From: Buttiauxella noackiae ATCC 51607
GTDB taxonomy: Bacteria > Pseudomonadota > Gammaproteobacteria > Enterobacterales > Enterobacteriaceae
Assembly (NCBI RefSeq): GCF_001654865.1
Contig: NZ_LXEO01000063.1
Span: 1-64,000 of the forward strand
DNA: 64,000 nt
Reading direction: 5' to 3'
Shown: piece by piece, positions 19,017 through 27,174 of the stretch
Numbering within the stretch: the stretch's first letter is position 1
How the letters are laid out: each line of letters opens with the position of its first letter
Program-made: the position numbers and the translations under genes
The notes under the pieces: model-generated
What the model was told of the DNA's origin: nothing
Seen by the model: the letters and a program-made list of their open reading frames with translations, nothing else
Database searches by the model: none

Positions 19017-19160
19017 GCAAAACTAAAGCGCCCAACTTCGGCGCTTTAGTTTATTCCCGGTCTTTGTCTTTCGATCTATCCCGCTTTTCGCAAGGAGGGT
19101 TTCCCCCGACATCAGCGTCCCTCAATCACACATTCTCAGGAGGTTCCGGATTGCGCTGAC
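19017..19160 (-). ncRNA. sraL: Probable SraL (RyjA) small RNA
   Basis: E. coli and Salmonella encode the ~140-nt sRNA SraL/RyjA on the strand opposite soxR, just beyond its 3' end; Salmonella SraL represses trigger factor (tig) and is sigma-S dependent. Here the minus strand has a TACAAT -10 (19172-19167), about 144 bases of non-coding, hairpin-rich sequence, and a 13-base-stem terminator followed by TTTTG at 19020. Position, strand and length fit. The assignment rests on synteny and architecture, not on an alignment. Confidence 0.6.
19020..19052. terminator. Bidirectional terminator shared by soxR and SraL
   Basis: Perfect 13-base stem AAACTAAAGCGCC / GGCGCTTTAGTTT with a 7-base loop; T runs on both strands. 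It can end soxR (plus) and the putative SraL RNA (minus). Confidence 0.85.
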
Positions 19161-19287
19161 AATTTAATTGTAGTTCTGCTCGGCCAGGTTTCAAGGTGAT
19201 ATCGCGTGTTTTTTGAATAATTTTAATGTTTCACTCTTTGCACATTTACCTATAGTTAACTCATCTTGCTAAACAAAAGGTTACCTT

Positions 19288-19950
19288 ATGCTTATCGTCC
19301 ATCACCTCAATAACTCCCGCTCGCAACGCATTTTATGGATGCTTGAAGAGCTACAGGTGCCTTACCAGATTGTTCGCTACGAGCGCGAACCAACCATGCT
19401 GGCACCCGCTTCATTAAAAGCCGTGCACCCATTAGGGAAGTCACCGGTGGTGGAAGATAATGGCAATATCCTCGCGGAGTCGGGGGCAATCATTGAATAC
19501 CTGCAAGAAACCTATGACCCTGAAAGCCGCCTCAAACCGATCAGCAGCGAAGACAAACTCCGTTATCGTTTTTGGCTGCATTACGCCGAGGGATCGTTAA
19601 TGCCGTTATTAATGATGAAACTGGTATTCGGTAGTCTCGGGAAAGCGCCAGTTCCGTGGCTATTGCGCCCAGTGGGGAAGGTGTTAGGGCAGGGTGTGCA
19701 AAAAGCTTATCTCAATAAACAGATTATGACCCATGCGCGTTACCTCGAAGATTCGCTGCAACAAAATCCGTGGTTTGCCGGGCAGGCGTTTAGCGCCGCA
19801 GATATTCAGATGAGTTTCCCGGTGATCGCGTTGCTCTCGCGTGGTGGCATTAACGACTTACCGAATCTGCAAAATTGGTACAGTAAAGTGCAAATGCGTC
19901 CGGCCTGGCAGCGAGCAATTCAGCAAGGTGGACCATTTGAAATACCATAA
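19288..19950 (+). CDS. Glutathione S-transferase family protein
   Basis: A 220-residue two-domain GST: thioredoxin-like N-terminal domain (1-80; HHLNNSRSQRILWMLEEL with the Ser position used for GSH activation in this branch, then GKSPVVEDNGNILAESGAI with the GSH-binding ES) and an all-helical C-terminal domain (90-215; FSAADIQMSFP). It conjugates or reduces electrophiles with glutathione; the substrate is unknown. A GST at this position next to soxR occurs in Salmonella as I recall but not in E. coli K-12. Adjacent soxRS makes an oxidative-stress role attractive, but I see no soxbox I would defend. Confidence 0.88.
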   Translation: MLIVHHLNNSRSQRILWMLEELQVPYQIVRYEREPTMLAPASLKAVHPLGKSPVVEDNGNILAESGAIIEYLQETYDPESRLKPISSEDKLRYRFWLHYAEGSLMPLLMMKLVFGSLGKAPVPWLLRPVGKVLGQGVQKAYLNKQIMTHARYLEDSLQQNPWFAGQAFSAADIQMSFPVIALLSRGGINDLPNLQNWYSKVQMRPAWQRAIQQGGPFEIP

Positions 19951-20029
19951 GTCCAGTTATCGAAAAATCCTATGAGTCAGGAAAATATATAACCAGTATC
20001 TTGCATCATTGTTGCTAAATTGCGCATCG

Positions 20030-20045
20030 ACGATAACGTTTGCGC
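20030..20045. promoter_or_regulatory. PurR-like operator 1 upstream of ghxP
   Basis: ACGATAACGTTTGCGC matches 13 of 16 positions of the PurR consensus ACGCAAACGTTTGCGT, including the CG centre with its flanking A and T bases. PurR represses purine genes with hypoxanthine or guanine as corepressors; the downstream gene imports those bases. Confidence 0.6.
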
Positions 20046-20173
20046 ACGAGGTGGCGATATTTTGACCGGCCAATGCTGTTTTCGACAAAAAGCGGCAAAG
20101 TTCGGTTGAAAATCCATGTAAGAAGGCCGGATAATCGTTTGCCTTAATTTTGACACCTAGTTTGTATGCGCGG

Positions 20174-20189
20174 AGTTAAACGTTTGCTT
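20174..20189. promoter_or_regulatory. PurR-like operator 2 upstream of ghxP
   Basis: AGTTAAACGTTTGCTT matches 12 of 16 positions of the PurR consensus, with the core AAACGTTTGC intact. It lies 172 bases before the ghxP start and just downstream of TTGACA (near 20155), so it would overlap the probable promoter. Confidence 0.6.
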
Positions 20190-20361
20190 TTTTTGTGACG
20201 CCCTTATTTGTCACAAACGCAGTATAGGGATCTACTCAACTTATTCGCGTTACCGGAAAAGTCCGTAACCCGAAAAATGAAGGGTATGAACGTTTAATTA
20301 GCAGTGGATTGTCCACCACGCATACCAACGTAATCATAAAAATCTCAGGGGATTTTTCACT

Positions 20362-21711
20362 ATGTCTAATCATTCTCCGCGTGCAACCAGCGGCATTGAC
20401 GCCTGGTTCAAAATATCTGCACGTGGTAGTACCGTTCGCCAGGAAGTTGTGGCGGGTTTAACGACCTTCCTCGCGATGGTGTACTCCGTGATCGTTGTTC
20501 CGGGCATGCTCGGTAAAGCAGGTTTCCCTCCTGCGGCGGTCTTTGTGGCGACTTGCCTGGTAGCCGGTGTTGGCTCTCTTGTCATGGGCCTTTGGGCGAA
20601 CCTGCCGCTGGCAATCGGTTGTGCCATTTCACTGACTGCATTTACCGCATTCAGCCTGGTGCTCGGCCAGCACATCAGCGTACCTGTTGCGTTAGGTGCT
20701 GTGTTCCTGATGGGTGTGCTGTTCACTATCATCTCTGCAACGGGCATTCGTAGCTGGATTTTGCGTAACTTGCCGATGGGTGTTGCGCACGGTACGGGTA
20801 TCGGTATCGGTCTGTTCCTGCTGCTGATTGCTGCCAACGGTGTCGGCCTGGTAATCAAAAACCCACTTGATGGCTTGCCAGTTGCGCTCGGTCATTTCGA
20901 CAGCTTCCCGGTTATTATGTCGCTGATTGGCCTTGCGGTGATCATCGGTCTGGAAAAACTGAAAGTCCCTGGCGGCATTCTGCTGACCATCATCGGTATT
21001 TCTATTTTTGGCCTGATCTTCGACCCGAGTGTTCATTTCTCTGGCATTTTTGCTATGCCTTCGCTGAAAGATGAAGCGGGTAATTCACTGATTGGCAGCC
21101 TGGATATCATGGGCGCGTTGAACCCAGTGGTGTTGCCAAGCGTTCTGGCGCTGGTAATGACTGCCGTATTCGATGCAACCGGCACCATCCGCGCCGTTGC
21201 GGGGCAGGCAAATCTGCTGGATAAAGACGGTCAAATCATCGATGGCGGCAAAGCGCTGACTACCGACTCCCTGAGCTCCGTGTTCTCAGGCCTGGTGGGT
21301 GCGGCTCCTGCTGCGGTTTACATCGAATCTGCGGCAGGTACTGCTGCAGGTGGTAAAACCGGCCTGACGGCAATCACCGTTGGTGTGCTGTTCCTGCTGA
21401 TTCTGTTCCTCTCACCGCTCTCTTATCTGGTTCCTGCATACGCTACCGCTCCGGCGCTGATGTATGTTGGTTTGCTGATGCTGAGCAACGTGGGCAAAAT
21501 CGATTTTGAAGATTTTGTTGATGCTATGGCGGGCCTGATTACTGCGGTATTTATCGTGCTGACCTGTAACATCGTTACCGGCATCATGATTGGTTTCGCA
21601 ACTCTGGTGATTGGCCGTATCGTCTCTGGTGAGTGGCGTAAGCTGAATATCGGAACGGTAGTGATTGCCATTGCGTTAGTTGCCTTCTACGCCGGCGGCT
21701 GGGCTATTTAA
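20362..21711 (+). CDS. ghxP: Guanine/hypoxanthine permease GhxP
   Basis: A 449-residue inner-membrane proton symporter of the NCS2/AzgA-like branch (12-14 hydrophobic segments) that imports guanine and hypoxanthine. Family landmarks visible: [17 protein letters not shown] near 33, the TM8 aspartate region [18 protein letters not shown] near 271, and the TM10 region [15 protein letters not shown] near 310, which lines the purine site. Length and sequence fit E. coli GhxP (YjcD, 449). Its long upstream region carries PurR-like boxes. Confidence 0.94.
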   Translation: MSNHSPRATSGIDAWFKISARGSTVRQEVVAGLTTFLAMVYSVIVVPGMLGKAGFPPAAVFVATCLVAGVGSLVMGLWANLPLAIGCAISLTAFTAFSLVLGQHISVPVALGAVFLMGVLFTIISATGIRSWILRNLPMGVAHGTGIGIGLFLLLIAANGVGLVIKNPLDGLPVALGHFDSFPVIMSLIGLAVIIGLEKLKVPGGILLTIIGISIFGLIFDPSVHFSGIFAMPSLKDEAGNSLIGSLDIMGALNPVVLPSVLALVMTAVFDATGTIRAVAGQANLLDKDGQIIDGGKALTTDSLSSVFSGLVGAAPAAVYIESAAGTAAGGKTGLTAITVGVLFLLILFLSPLSYLVPAYATAPALMYVGLLMLSNVGKIDFEDFVDAMAGLITAVFIVLTCNIVTGIMIGFATLVIGRIVSGEWRKLNIGTVVIAIALVAFYAGGWAI

Positions 21712-21714
21712 TTT

Positions 21715-21837
21715 TACTCGTCATACTTCAAGCTGCAGGGTTGTTGGCTGCACTCGCGAACCCCAGTCACTTACTTTAGTAAGCTCCTGGGGATTCGTTC
21801 CTTTGCCGCCTACCTGCAACTTGAATTATTTAGAGTA
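21715..21837. repeat. ERIC element, copy 3
   Basis: Between ghxP and yjcE. It has the full core CCCAGTCACTTACTTTAGTA then AGCTCCTGGGGATTCG and the ends TACTTCAAGCTGCA and ACTTGAATTATTTAGAGTA; it is the copy closest to the canonical sequence. Confidence 0.92.
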
Positions 21838-21968
21838 AACAGTTTTCCCTCCCTTCATTTCCAATCAAGTCTTTTCCTGTTTCCTTCCGGTGTAAAAAGT
21901 TGTTTTACTATCAGGTAAAATAACATCCTGCAAAAAGGGTTTCACGACACACCGTTCTCAAGGAAAGC

Positions 21969-23615
21969 ATGGAAATTTTCTTTACTATTCTCATCATGAC
22001 CCTTGTGGTTTCTCTTTCTGGCGTGGCAACGCGCATGCTCCCGTTCCAGATCCCGCTTCCGTTAATGCAAATCGCGATAGGCGCTGTGCTTGCCTGGCCG
22101 CACTTTGGTTTGCATGTCGACTTCAACCCGGAACTGTTCCTCGTGTTGTTTATTCCGCCATTGCTCTTTGCAGATGGCTGGAAAACGCCGACGCACGAGT
22201 TTCTCAACCACGGACGGGAAATCATTGGCCTTGCGCTGGTTCTGGTGCTGGTTACCGTGGTTGGCATTGGCTTCTTGATTTACTTCCTGGTGCCAGGCAT
22301 TCCGCTGATCCCAGCGTTTGCGCTGGCTGCCGTACTCTCACCGACGGATGCCGTGGCGCTCTCCGGTATTGTCGGAGAAGGGCGCATTCCCAAGAAAATC
22401 ATGGGGATTTTGCAGGGCGAAGCGCTGATGAACGATGCCTCCGGCCTGGTATCGTTGAAAATGGCGGTTGCCGTGGCAGTGGGGACAATGGTGTTTACCG
22501 TCGGCGGTGCCACGCTCGAGTTCTTTAAAGTGGCGATTGGCGGTCTGCTGGCAGGGATTGCAGTTAGCTGGCTGTACGGTAAATCACTGCGCCTCATGAG
22601 CCGCTGGAGTGGTGACGAGCCTGCAACACAAATCCTGCTGCTTCTGCTGTTGCCGTTCGCCTCTTACCTGATTGCCGAACACATCGGCGTTTCTGGCATT
22701 CTGGCGGCGGTTGCTGCGGGTATGACTATCACCCGTTCTGGCGTGTTGCGCAGCGCACCGCTGGCAATGCGCCTGCGTGCGAATAGCGTCTGGGCGATGC
22801 TTGAATTTGTGTTCAACGGCATGGTGTTCTTACTCTTAGGGCTGCAACTGCCGGGCATCATGAAAACCTCCATTGCAGCGGCAAATGCCGATCCGAACGT
22901 CGAACTTTGGATGTTATTTGTTGATGTTGGGCTTATCTATTTTGCTCTGATCGGTGTGCGTTTCTTATGGCTGTGGACCATGAAACGCATTAGCCTGCGC
23001 TTTATGAAAAAGCGTCCGCTGGAGTTCGGTAACTACTCAACACGTGAATTGTGTATTGCATCATTTGCCGGTGTGCGTGGTGCGATTACGCTTGCGGGCG
23101 TTCTTTCTATTCCGTTGCTTCTGGGTGATGGTTCACCGTTCCCGGCACGATACGAGTTAATTTTCCTGTCGGCAGGCGTGATTCTGTTCTCGCTGTTTGC
23201 CGGGGTAATTATGCTGCCTATTTTGCTGCGTAATGTGGAAGTCCCTGACAAATCTGTGGCGCGGCAGGAAGAGCGTACCGCGCGTGCGGCAACGGCTGAA
23301 GTGGCGATTGTCGCGATTCAGAAAATGGAGGAGCGACTGCAATCTGACGTCAATGAAAACATTGATGACCAGCTGCTAAAAGAGGTCAGTTCGCGGGTTA
23401 TCGGGAATTTGCGCCGCAGAGCAGACGGGCGCAATGACGTGGAGAGCAGCGAGCTTGAAGAGAACCTTGAGCGCCGTTTCCGCCTGGCAGCACTACGCTC
23501 TGAACGTGCCGAGTTGTACCATCTGCGTGCCACACAAAAAATCAGCAATGAAACACTGATGAAGCTGCTGCACGATCTTGATTTGCTTGAAGCGTTGCTG
23601 GTCGAACAGCAGTAA
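21969..23615 (+). CDS. yjcE: Na+/H+ antiporter YjcE (CPA1 family)
   Basis: A 548-residue monovalent cation/proton antiporter. About 12 membrane segments span residues 1-420, with the CPA1 signature PTDAVALSG (near 128), the GEALMNDASGLVSLK motif with the ion-binding Asp (near 155), and the FAGVRGAITLAG arginine motif (near 365). A cytoplasmic tail (about 425-548) is helical and highly charged. Length and sequence fit E. coli YjcE (549). It is probably monocistronic. Confidence 0.93.
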   Translation: MEIFFTILIMTLVVSLSGVATRMLPFQIPLPLMQIAIGAVLAWPHFGLHVDFNPELFLVLFIPPLLFADGWKTPTHEFLNHGREIIGLALVLVLVTVVGIGFLIYFLVPGIPLIPAFALAAVLSPTDAVALSGIVGEGRIPKKIMGILQGEALMNDASGLVSLKMAVAVAVGTMVFTVGGATLEFFKVAIGGLLAGIAVSWLYGKSLRLMSRWSGDEPATQILLLLLLPFASYLIAEHIGVSGILAAVAAGMTITRSGVLRSAPLAMRLRANSVWAMLEFVFNGMVFLLLGLQLPGIMKTSIAAANADPNVELWMLFVDVGLIYFALIGVRFLWLWTMKRISLRFMKKRPLEFGNYSTRELCIASFAGVRGAITLAGVLSIPLLLGDGSPFPARYELIFLSAGVILFSLFAGVIMLPILLRNVEVPDKSVARQEERTARAATAEVAIVAIQKMEERLQSDVNENIDDQLLKEVSSRVIGNLRRRADGRNDVESSELEENLERRFRLAALRSERAELYHLRATQKISNETLMKLLHDLDLLEALLVEQQ

Positions 23616-23621
23616 TCGACT

Positions 23622-23651
23622 AATCCTCTCCCTCTTCTGGGGGAGAGGATT
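23622..23651. repeat. Palindromic intergenic repeat after yjcE
   Basis: An 11-base perfect stem, AATCCTCTCCC / GGGAGAGGATT, with an 8-base loop, followed by GGGATGAGG. This 'CTCTCCC...GGGAGAGG' palindrome recurs between genes of many Gammaproteobacteria. It lies between the convergent yjcE and LysR genes and may act as a terminator, though it lacks a T tract. Confidence 0.6.
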
Positions 23652-23662
23652 GGGATGAGGCC

Positions 23663-24553
23663 TTATGAACTGACCGGCCAAAACTCCTTACAGCAGGTAA
23701 TCCATGCCTGCGCACTTTGCGAAATATAAACCCCATCGCGCCAAATCATCGCCAGCTGCCACGTTAAATCGCTGTTTAACGGCAGCCACATCAGCGTGTT
23801 TTTATCCAGTTTTTGGCAAATAATCTCCGGCAGAATCGCAATCCCCACGCCCGCCTGCACCATTGCGGCCAGAAAATCCCACTGACCGCTACGTACCGCA
23901 ATACGCGGTGTAAACCCATGCTCCTGGAAGAGCTGAATTAACTGACGGCTTAATGCGAAATCTTCGTTGTAGATAAGCAGAGGATGGGCGGCTAGCTCGA
24001 TGGGATCGATGCTTTCTCGTGTTGTCCACGGGCCAGAGCGCGGAACCAGAACACACAGCGGATTGTGCAGCAAAGGTAACGAGCAGAAAGTATGGTGCTC
24101 ATCTTCAAAAGGCAACGCGGTCATGGCTAAATCCAGTTCGCCATTCAGCACGGCCTGCTGCACCGTTAAACCGCCAAATTCAGAAATCTTCAATTCAACG
24201 CCAGGGTAGCGTTGGCGATACAGGCTAATTGGCCCGGCCATCATTGTGCCGACCATCGGTGGAATACCGAGGCGCAACACGCCTTTATTAAGATGGTTGA
24301 TATCACCAAGTTCGGCTTCCAGCTGGCGAAATTCCGCCAAAATGGTTAATCCTCGCTGATAAACCACTTCACCGGTATCAGTCAGTAATAGTTTGCGGCC
24401 ATCACGAATGAGTAGAGTGCAACCCAACTCATCTTCGAGGTTACGCAGCATCTTGCTTATAGTCGGCTGGGTGACGAACATCTTTTGAGCCGCACGGGTA
24501 AAACTTTGCTGGCGAACCACTTCAACAAAATAACGTAGCGTCCTGATGTCCAT
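23663..24553 (-). CDS. LysR-type regulator next to a CidA/CidB pair
   Basis: A 296-residue LysR-family regulator: N-terminal winged helix (MDIRTLRYFVEVVRQQSF, then VTQPTISKMLRNLEDELG with the recognition helix) and a C-terminal periplasmic-binding-like effector domain (about 90-290). It is divergent from the lrgA/lrgB-type pair across 102 bases, which matches the arrangement of CidR with cidAB (ywbI-ywbHG in Bacillus), so control of the pair is the natural inference. The effector is unknown; acetate-linked signals are reported for CidR. Confidence 0.85.
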   Translation of the reverse strand: MDIRTLRYFVEVVRQQSFTRAAQKMFVTQPTISKMLRNLEDELGCTLLIRDGRKLLLTDTGEVVYQRGLTILAEFRQLEAELGDINHLNKGVLRLGIPPMVGTMMAGPISLYRQRYPGVELKISEFGGLTVQQAVLNGELDLAMTALPFEDEHHTFCSLPLLHNPLCVLVPRSGPWTTRESIDPIELAAHPLLIYNEDFALSRQLIQLFQEHGFTPRIAVRSGQWDFLAAMVQAGVGIAILPEIICQKLDKNTLMWLPLNSDLTWQLAMIWRDGVYISQSAQAWITCCKEFWPVSS

Positions 24554-24655
24554 AACTATTCCCGTTGACTATACCTGTGATGATTTTAATTCATTTCAAC
24601 CCATGACGTGAGCTAACTATAATTGCCACCTCACATTTCTTGGAGTTCCACTCTC

Positions 24656-25081
24656 ATGGCCCTGGCGTTACGTGGTTTTACGCCTGTTCTTTTTCGCCGC
24701 ATTCAGGTTCCGATACAAGTTGCCCTTTACGCGGGATTGTTCATTCTCGCCCAGCAGTTGGTCGACTGGTGGCATTTACCGCTCCCGGCAAACCTCGTGG
24801 GAATGGTGCTGTTGCTGGCGTTGATTGTCTGCCGAGTGGTCCCGTTGAAATGGGTTCGTGCGGGTTCCCGCTGGTTATTAGCTGAAATGTTGCTGTTCTT
24901 TGTGCCCGCCGTGGTCGCGGTGGTGAACTATGCCGAATTACTGATGGTAGATGGTTGGCGTATCTTCATTGTGATTGCTATCAGCACTTCACTGGTACTG
25001 GGTGCTACTGCGCTGGTGGTGGATAAAGTTTATCGTTATGAGCTGGCGCGAATGGCTCGCAGGCAGGCTCGTGGTGAGTAA
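24656..25081 (+). CDS. CidA/LrgA family protein (holin-like)
   Basis: A 141-residue membrane protein with four hydrophobic segments and the family's LPLPANLVGMVLLLALI motif near 40-55. CidA/LrgA proteins are holin/antiholin-like and are linked to murein hydrolase control and to pyruvate/carbon overflow transport. The start at 24656 is chosen because of a TGGAG ribosome site 10 bases before it; an upstream ATG at 24623 has none. It overlaps the next gene by 8 bases, so the two are translationally coupled. It resembles E. coli YohJ but lies at a different locus. Confidence 0.82.
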   Translation: MALALRGFTPVLFRRIQVPIQVALYAGLFILAQQLVDWWHLPLPANLVGMVLLLALIVCRVVPLKWVRAGSRWLLAEMLLFFVPAVVAVVNYAELLMVDGWRIFIVIAISTSLVLGATALVVDKVYRYELARMARRQARGE

Positions 25082-25763
25082 CTTTCATCTGAGCCTTCTG
25101 TGCCTGGTTATTACTCTTGGGCTCTATTTTGCCAATAAAAAACTTTATCGCCGCTTTCGAAAACTGCCTCTGATGCCGCTGATTTTAACGCCGGTATTGC
25201 TGGTGATGATGTTAGTTTTTGGTCATATCTCTTATCAAAATTATATGGGTGAAGCGCACTGGTTACTGTGGTTGCTTGGTCCGGCGACTATCGCCTTTGC
25301 TGTGCCGGTTTATGACAATCTGAACGTTATTAAACGCCATTGGATGTCACTTTCGGCGGGGGTTATCACCGCCACCGTTGTTGCGGTAACCAGTTCGGTT
25401 TGGCTGGCGCGTTTGTTTACGTTGCCTGATGAAATTCAACGCAGCCTGGCGGTGCGTTCGATTACCACACCCTTTGCATTAGCCGCAGCCAAACCACTTG
25501 GCGGGCAGCCGGAGCTGGTGGCGTTATTTGTGGTCGTGACGGGCGTATTTGGCATGGCCGTAGGTGACGTGCTGTTTTTGCGCCTCGCAATTCGCGAAGG
25601 AATGGCGAAAGGCGCGGGTTTTGGTGCTGCGTCTCACGGCGCTGGCACCGCACGTTCCTACGAACTTGGCCCGCAGGAAGGTGTGGTTGCCAGTTTGGTG
25701 ATGATGTTTTCCGGCGTGGTGATGGTGTTGGTTGCACCATTGGTTGGTTGGCTGATGTTTTGA
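25074..25763 (+). CDS. CidB/LrgB family membrane protein
   Basis: A 229-residue membrane partner of the CidA/LrgA protein, about eight hydrophobic segments. Family hallmarks: the RSITTPFALAAA stretch (near 125), VVVTGVFGMAVGD (near 150) and the loop FGAASHGAGTARSYELGPQEG (near 185), which is diagnostic for LrgB/CidB. The start is a GTG at 25074 with an AGGCAGG site 7 bases upstream, overlapping the previous gene; another GTG is at 25071. It resembles E. coli YohK. Confidence 0.85.
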   Translation: MSNFHLSLLCLVITLGLYFANKKLYRRFRKLPLMPLILTPVLLVMMLVFGHISYQNYMGEAHWLLWLLGPATIAFAVPVYDNLNVIKRHWMSLSAGVITATVVAVTSSVWLARLFTLPDEIQRSLAVRSITTPFALAAAKPLGGQPELVALFVVVTGVFGMAVGDVLFLRLAIREGMAKGAGFGAASHGAGTARSYELGPQEGVVASLVMMFSGVVMVLVAPLVGWLMF

Positions 25764-25794
25764 CAGACGGTTTAGCCGAGCGTCAAAAGGATTT

Positions 25795-25824
25795 GTAGGT
25801 CGGATAAGCGCAGCGTCATCCGAC
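25795..25824. repeat. REP-like palindrome 2
   Basis: Single REP unit, GTAGGTCGGATAAGCGCAGC then GTCATCCGAC, between convergent lrgB and the dehydrogenase gene. Confidence 0.8.
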
Positions 25825-25857
25825 ACATCTCTCGATCCCCATCAACCCAGTAAGTGC

Positions 25858-27153
25858 TTACTTACTTTTTAACCGCGACACCAGTTCAAACTCTTTAAAC
25901 TGCACCGGGCGCTGCTGCTGCATTGAAATATTCCCGGCGATGCCGGTCAAAATAGACATTGCCCCAGCGCGGTGATCGGCGGCGCGTTTTAATGGGTCGT
26001 TACCCGGTTCGCCAAACAGATCCGCAAGCATCGCGTTATCACCCCCGCCGTGGCCGCCTGCACCAATGCTGAAATCGGCTTTATACGGTGCGGAAAACAT
26101 TGGGAACACGGTGATATCGCAGCTCTCCAGGCTGCCTTCGTTTTCACGCTCGCCGCCGGCATTCACGTAGGACATCTCCACCAGTTTCATCTCCAGCCGC
26201 CCACGGCTGCCGTTGAACACCACGTTCAACCCTTCCCACGGCAAATAGGCGTTCAGTGAATAGGTCATCTGCACCTGGTTCTGGTATTTCACCAGCAGCG
26301 ACAGCGTGTCCTCGATAGTAATTCCGTCGCTGAAAACACTCTGATCGCGGTAATAGTTATCTTCGTGTTCGGCATCCAGATACAACGCTTTGAGCTGGGC
26401 GTTCTCTTCCATATGCAGCGCAAATGGATCGTTTTTGGCCGCCGCAAACCCATGGGCGCGAGGGTAAAATTGCGAGACACCTCGCTTTTCGGCGTTTTCT
26501 TTACCGTAAAAACGCAAGCTGCCTTCCGCATAAACGCGTTCCGGATAACTCCCCAGCCAGAAGTTCATCAGGTCAAAATGGTGGGTGGATTTATGCACCA
26601 GCAGGCCGCCGCTGTTGCGTTTTTCGCGGTGCCAGCGACGGAAATAATCCGCGCCATGTTCGGTATTGAGCAGCCATTCAAAATGCACTGAGAACACCTC
26701 GCCGATGGTGTCATTCATCAGCAATTCGCGGATTTTGCTGTGGTGCGGCGCGTAGCGGTAATTGAATGCGACACGCACCTGGCGGCCCGTCTCTTCAATG
26801 GCATTGAGAATGCGCAAAGCGCGTTGTTCGTCGATGGTCATCGGCTTTTCGGTGATCACATCGCAACCGGCATGTAGGGCACGCACAATGTAATCATCAT
26901 GGGTGCGGTCCATGGTGGTGACGATAATAATATCCGGGCGCGTTTCGCGAATCATGGTTTCGAAATCAGCCGCTTTCCAGGTGGAAACTGGCGCAGCACC
27001 TGCGTTACTTAAAAGCTTATTGGCGTAATTCATACGCGTCTGGTTGGTATCGCAAAATGCGACCAGTTGCGCATTGTCTTTCCATTTACCGCTGATGGCT
27101 TCGATATATAACCCTGCGCGGCCACCGGTGCCCACTAAAGCATATTTTTTCAT
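25858..27153 (-). CDS. Gfo/Idh/MocA family oxidoreductase
   Basis: A 431-residue NAD(P)-dependent dehydrogenase of the glucose-fructose oxidoreductase/inositol dehydrogenase family. The N-terminal Rossmann domain has ALVGTGGRAGLYIEA (dinucleotide loop) and the family EKPMTIDEQ motif near 95 with the catalytic Lys; the C-terminal alpha/beta domain contains the LLVHKSTHHFDLMNFWLG His region near 195. The start at 27153 follows GAGGACATT, a good ribosome site; the in-frame ATG at 27168 overlaps that site. Substrate unknown; the family oxidises sugars, inositols or glycosides. It is divergent, over 21 bases, from an unrecognised gene that is probably functionally linked. Confidence 0.85.
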   Translation of the reverse strand: MKKYALVGTGGRAGLYIEAISGKWKDNAQLVAFCDTNQTRMNYANKLLSNAGAAPVSTWKAADFETMIRETRPDIIIVTTMDRTHDDYIVRALHAGCDVITEKPMTIDEQRALRILNAIEETGRQVRVAFNYRYAPHHSKIRELLMNDTIGEVFSVHFEWLLNTEHGADYFRRWHREKRNSGGLLVHKSTHHFDLMNFWLGSYPERVYAEGSLRFYGKENAEKRGVSQFYPRAHGFAAAKNDPFALHMEENAQLKALYLDAEHEDNYYRDQSVFSDGITIEDTLSLLVKYQNQVQMTYSLNAYLPWEGLNVVFNGSRGRLEMKLVEMSYVNAGGERENEGSLESCDITVFPMFSAPYKADFSIGAGGHGGGDNAMLADLFGEPGNDPLKRAADHRAGAMSILTGIAGNISMQQQRPVQFKEFELVSRLKSK

Positions 27154-27174
27154 AATGTCCTCATTCATGAAGTC

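Larger units (their letters stand above)
19951..20361 (+). other. Long leader of ghxP without genes
   Basis: This 411-base gap has no credible open frame. It contains two PurR-like boxes (20030-20045, 20174-20189), a TTGACA hexamer near 20155, and an inverted repeat TTTGTGAC (20192-20199) / GTCACAAA (20210-20217). It ends with an AGGGGA ribosome site before ghxP. The length suggests a regulated leader. Confidence 0.6.
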
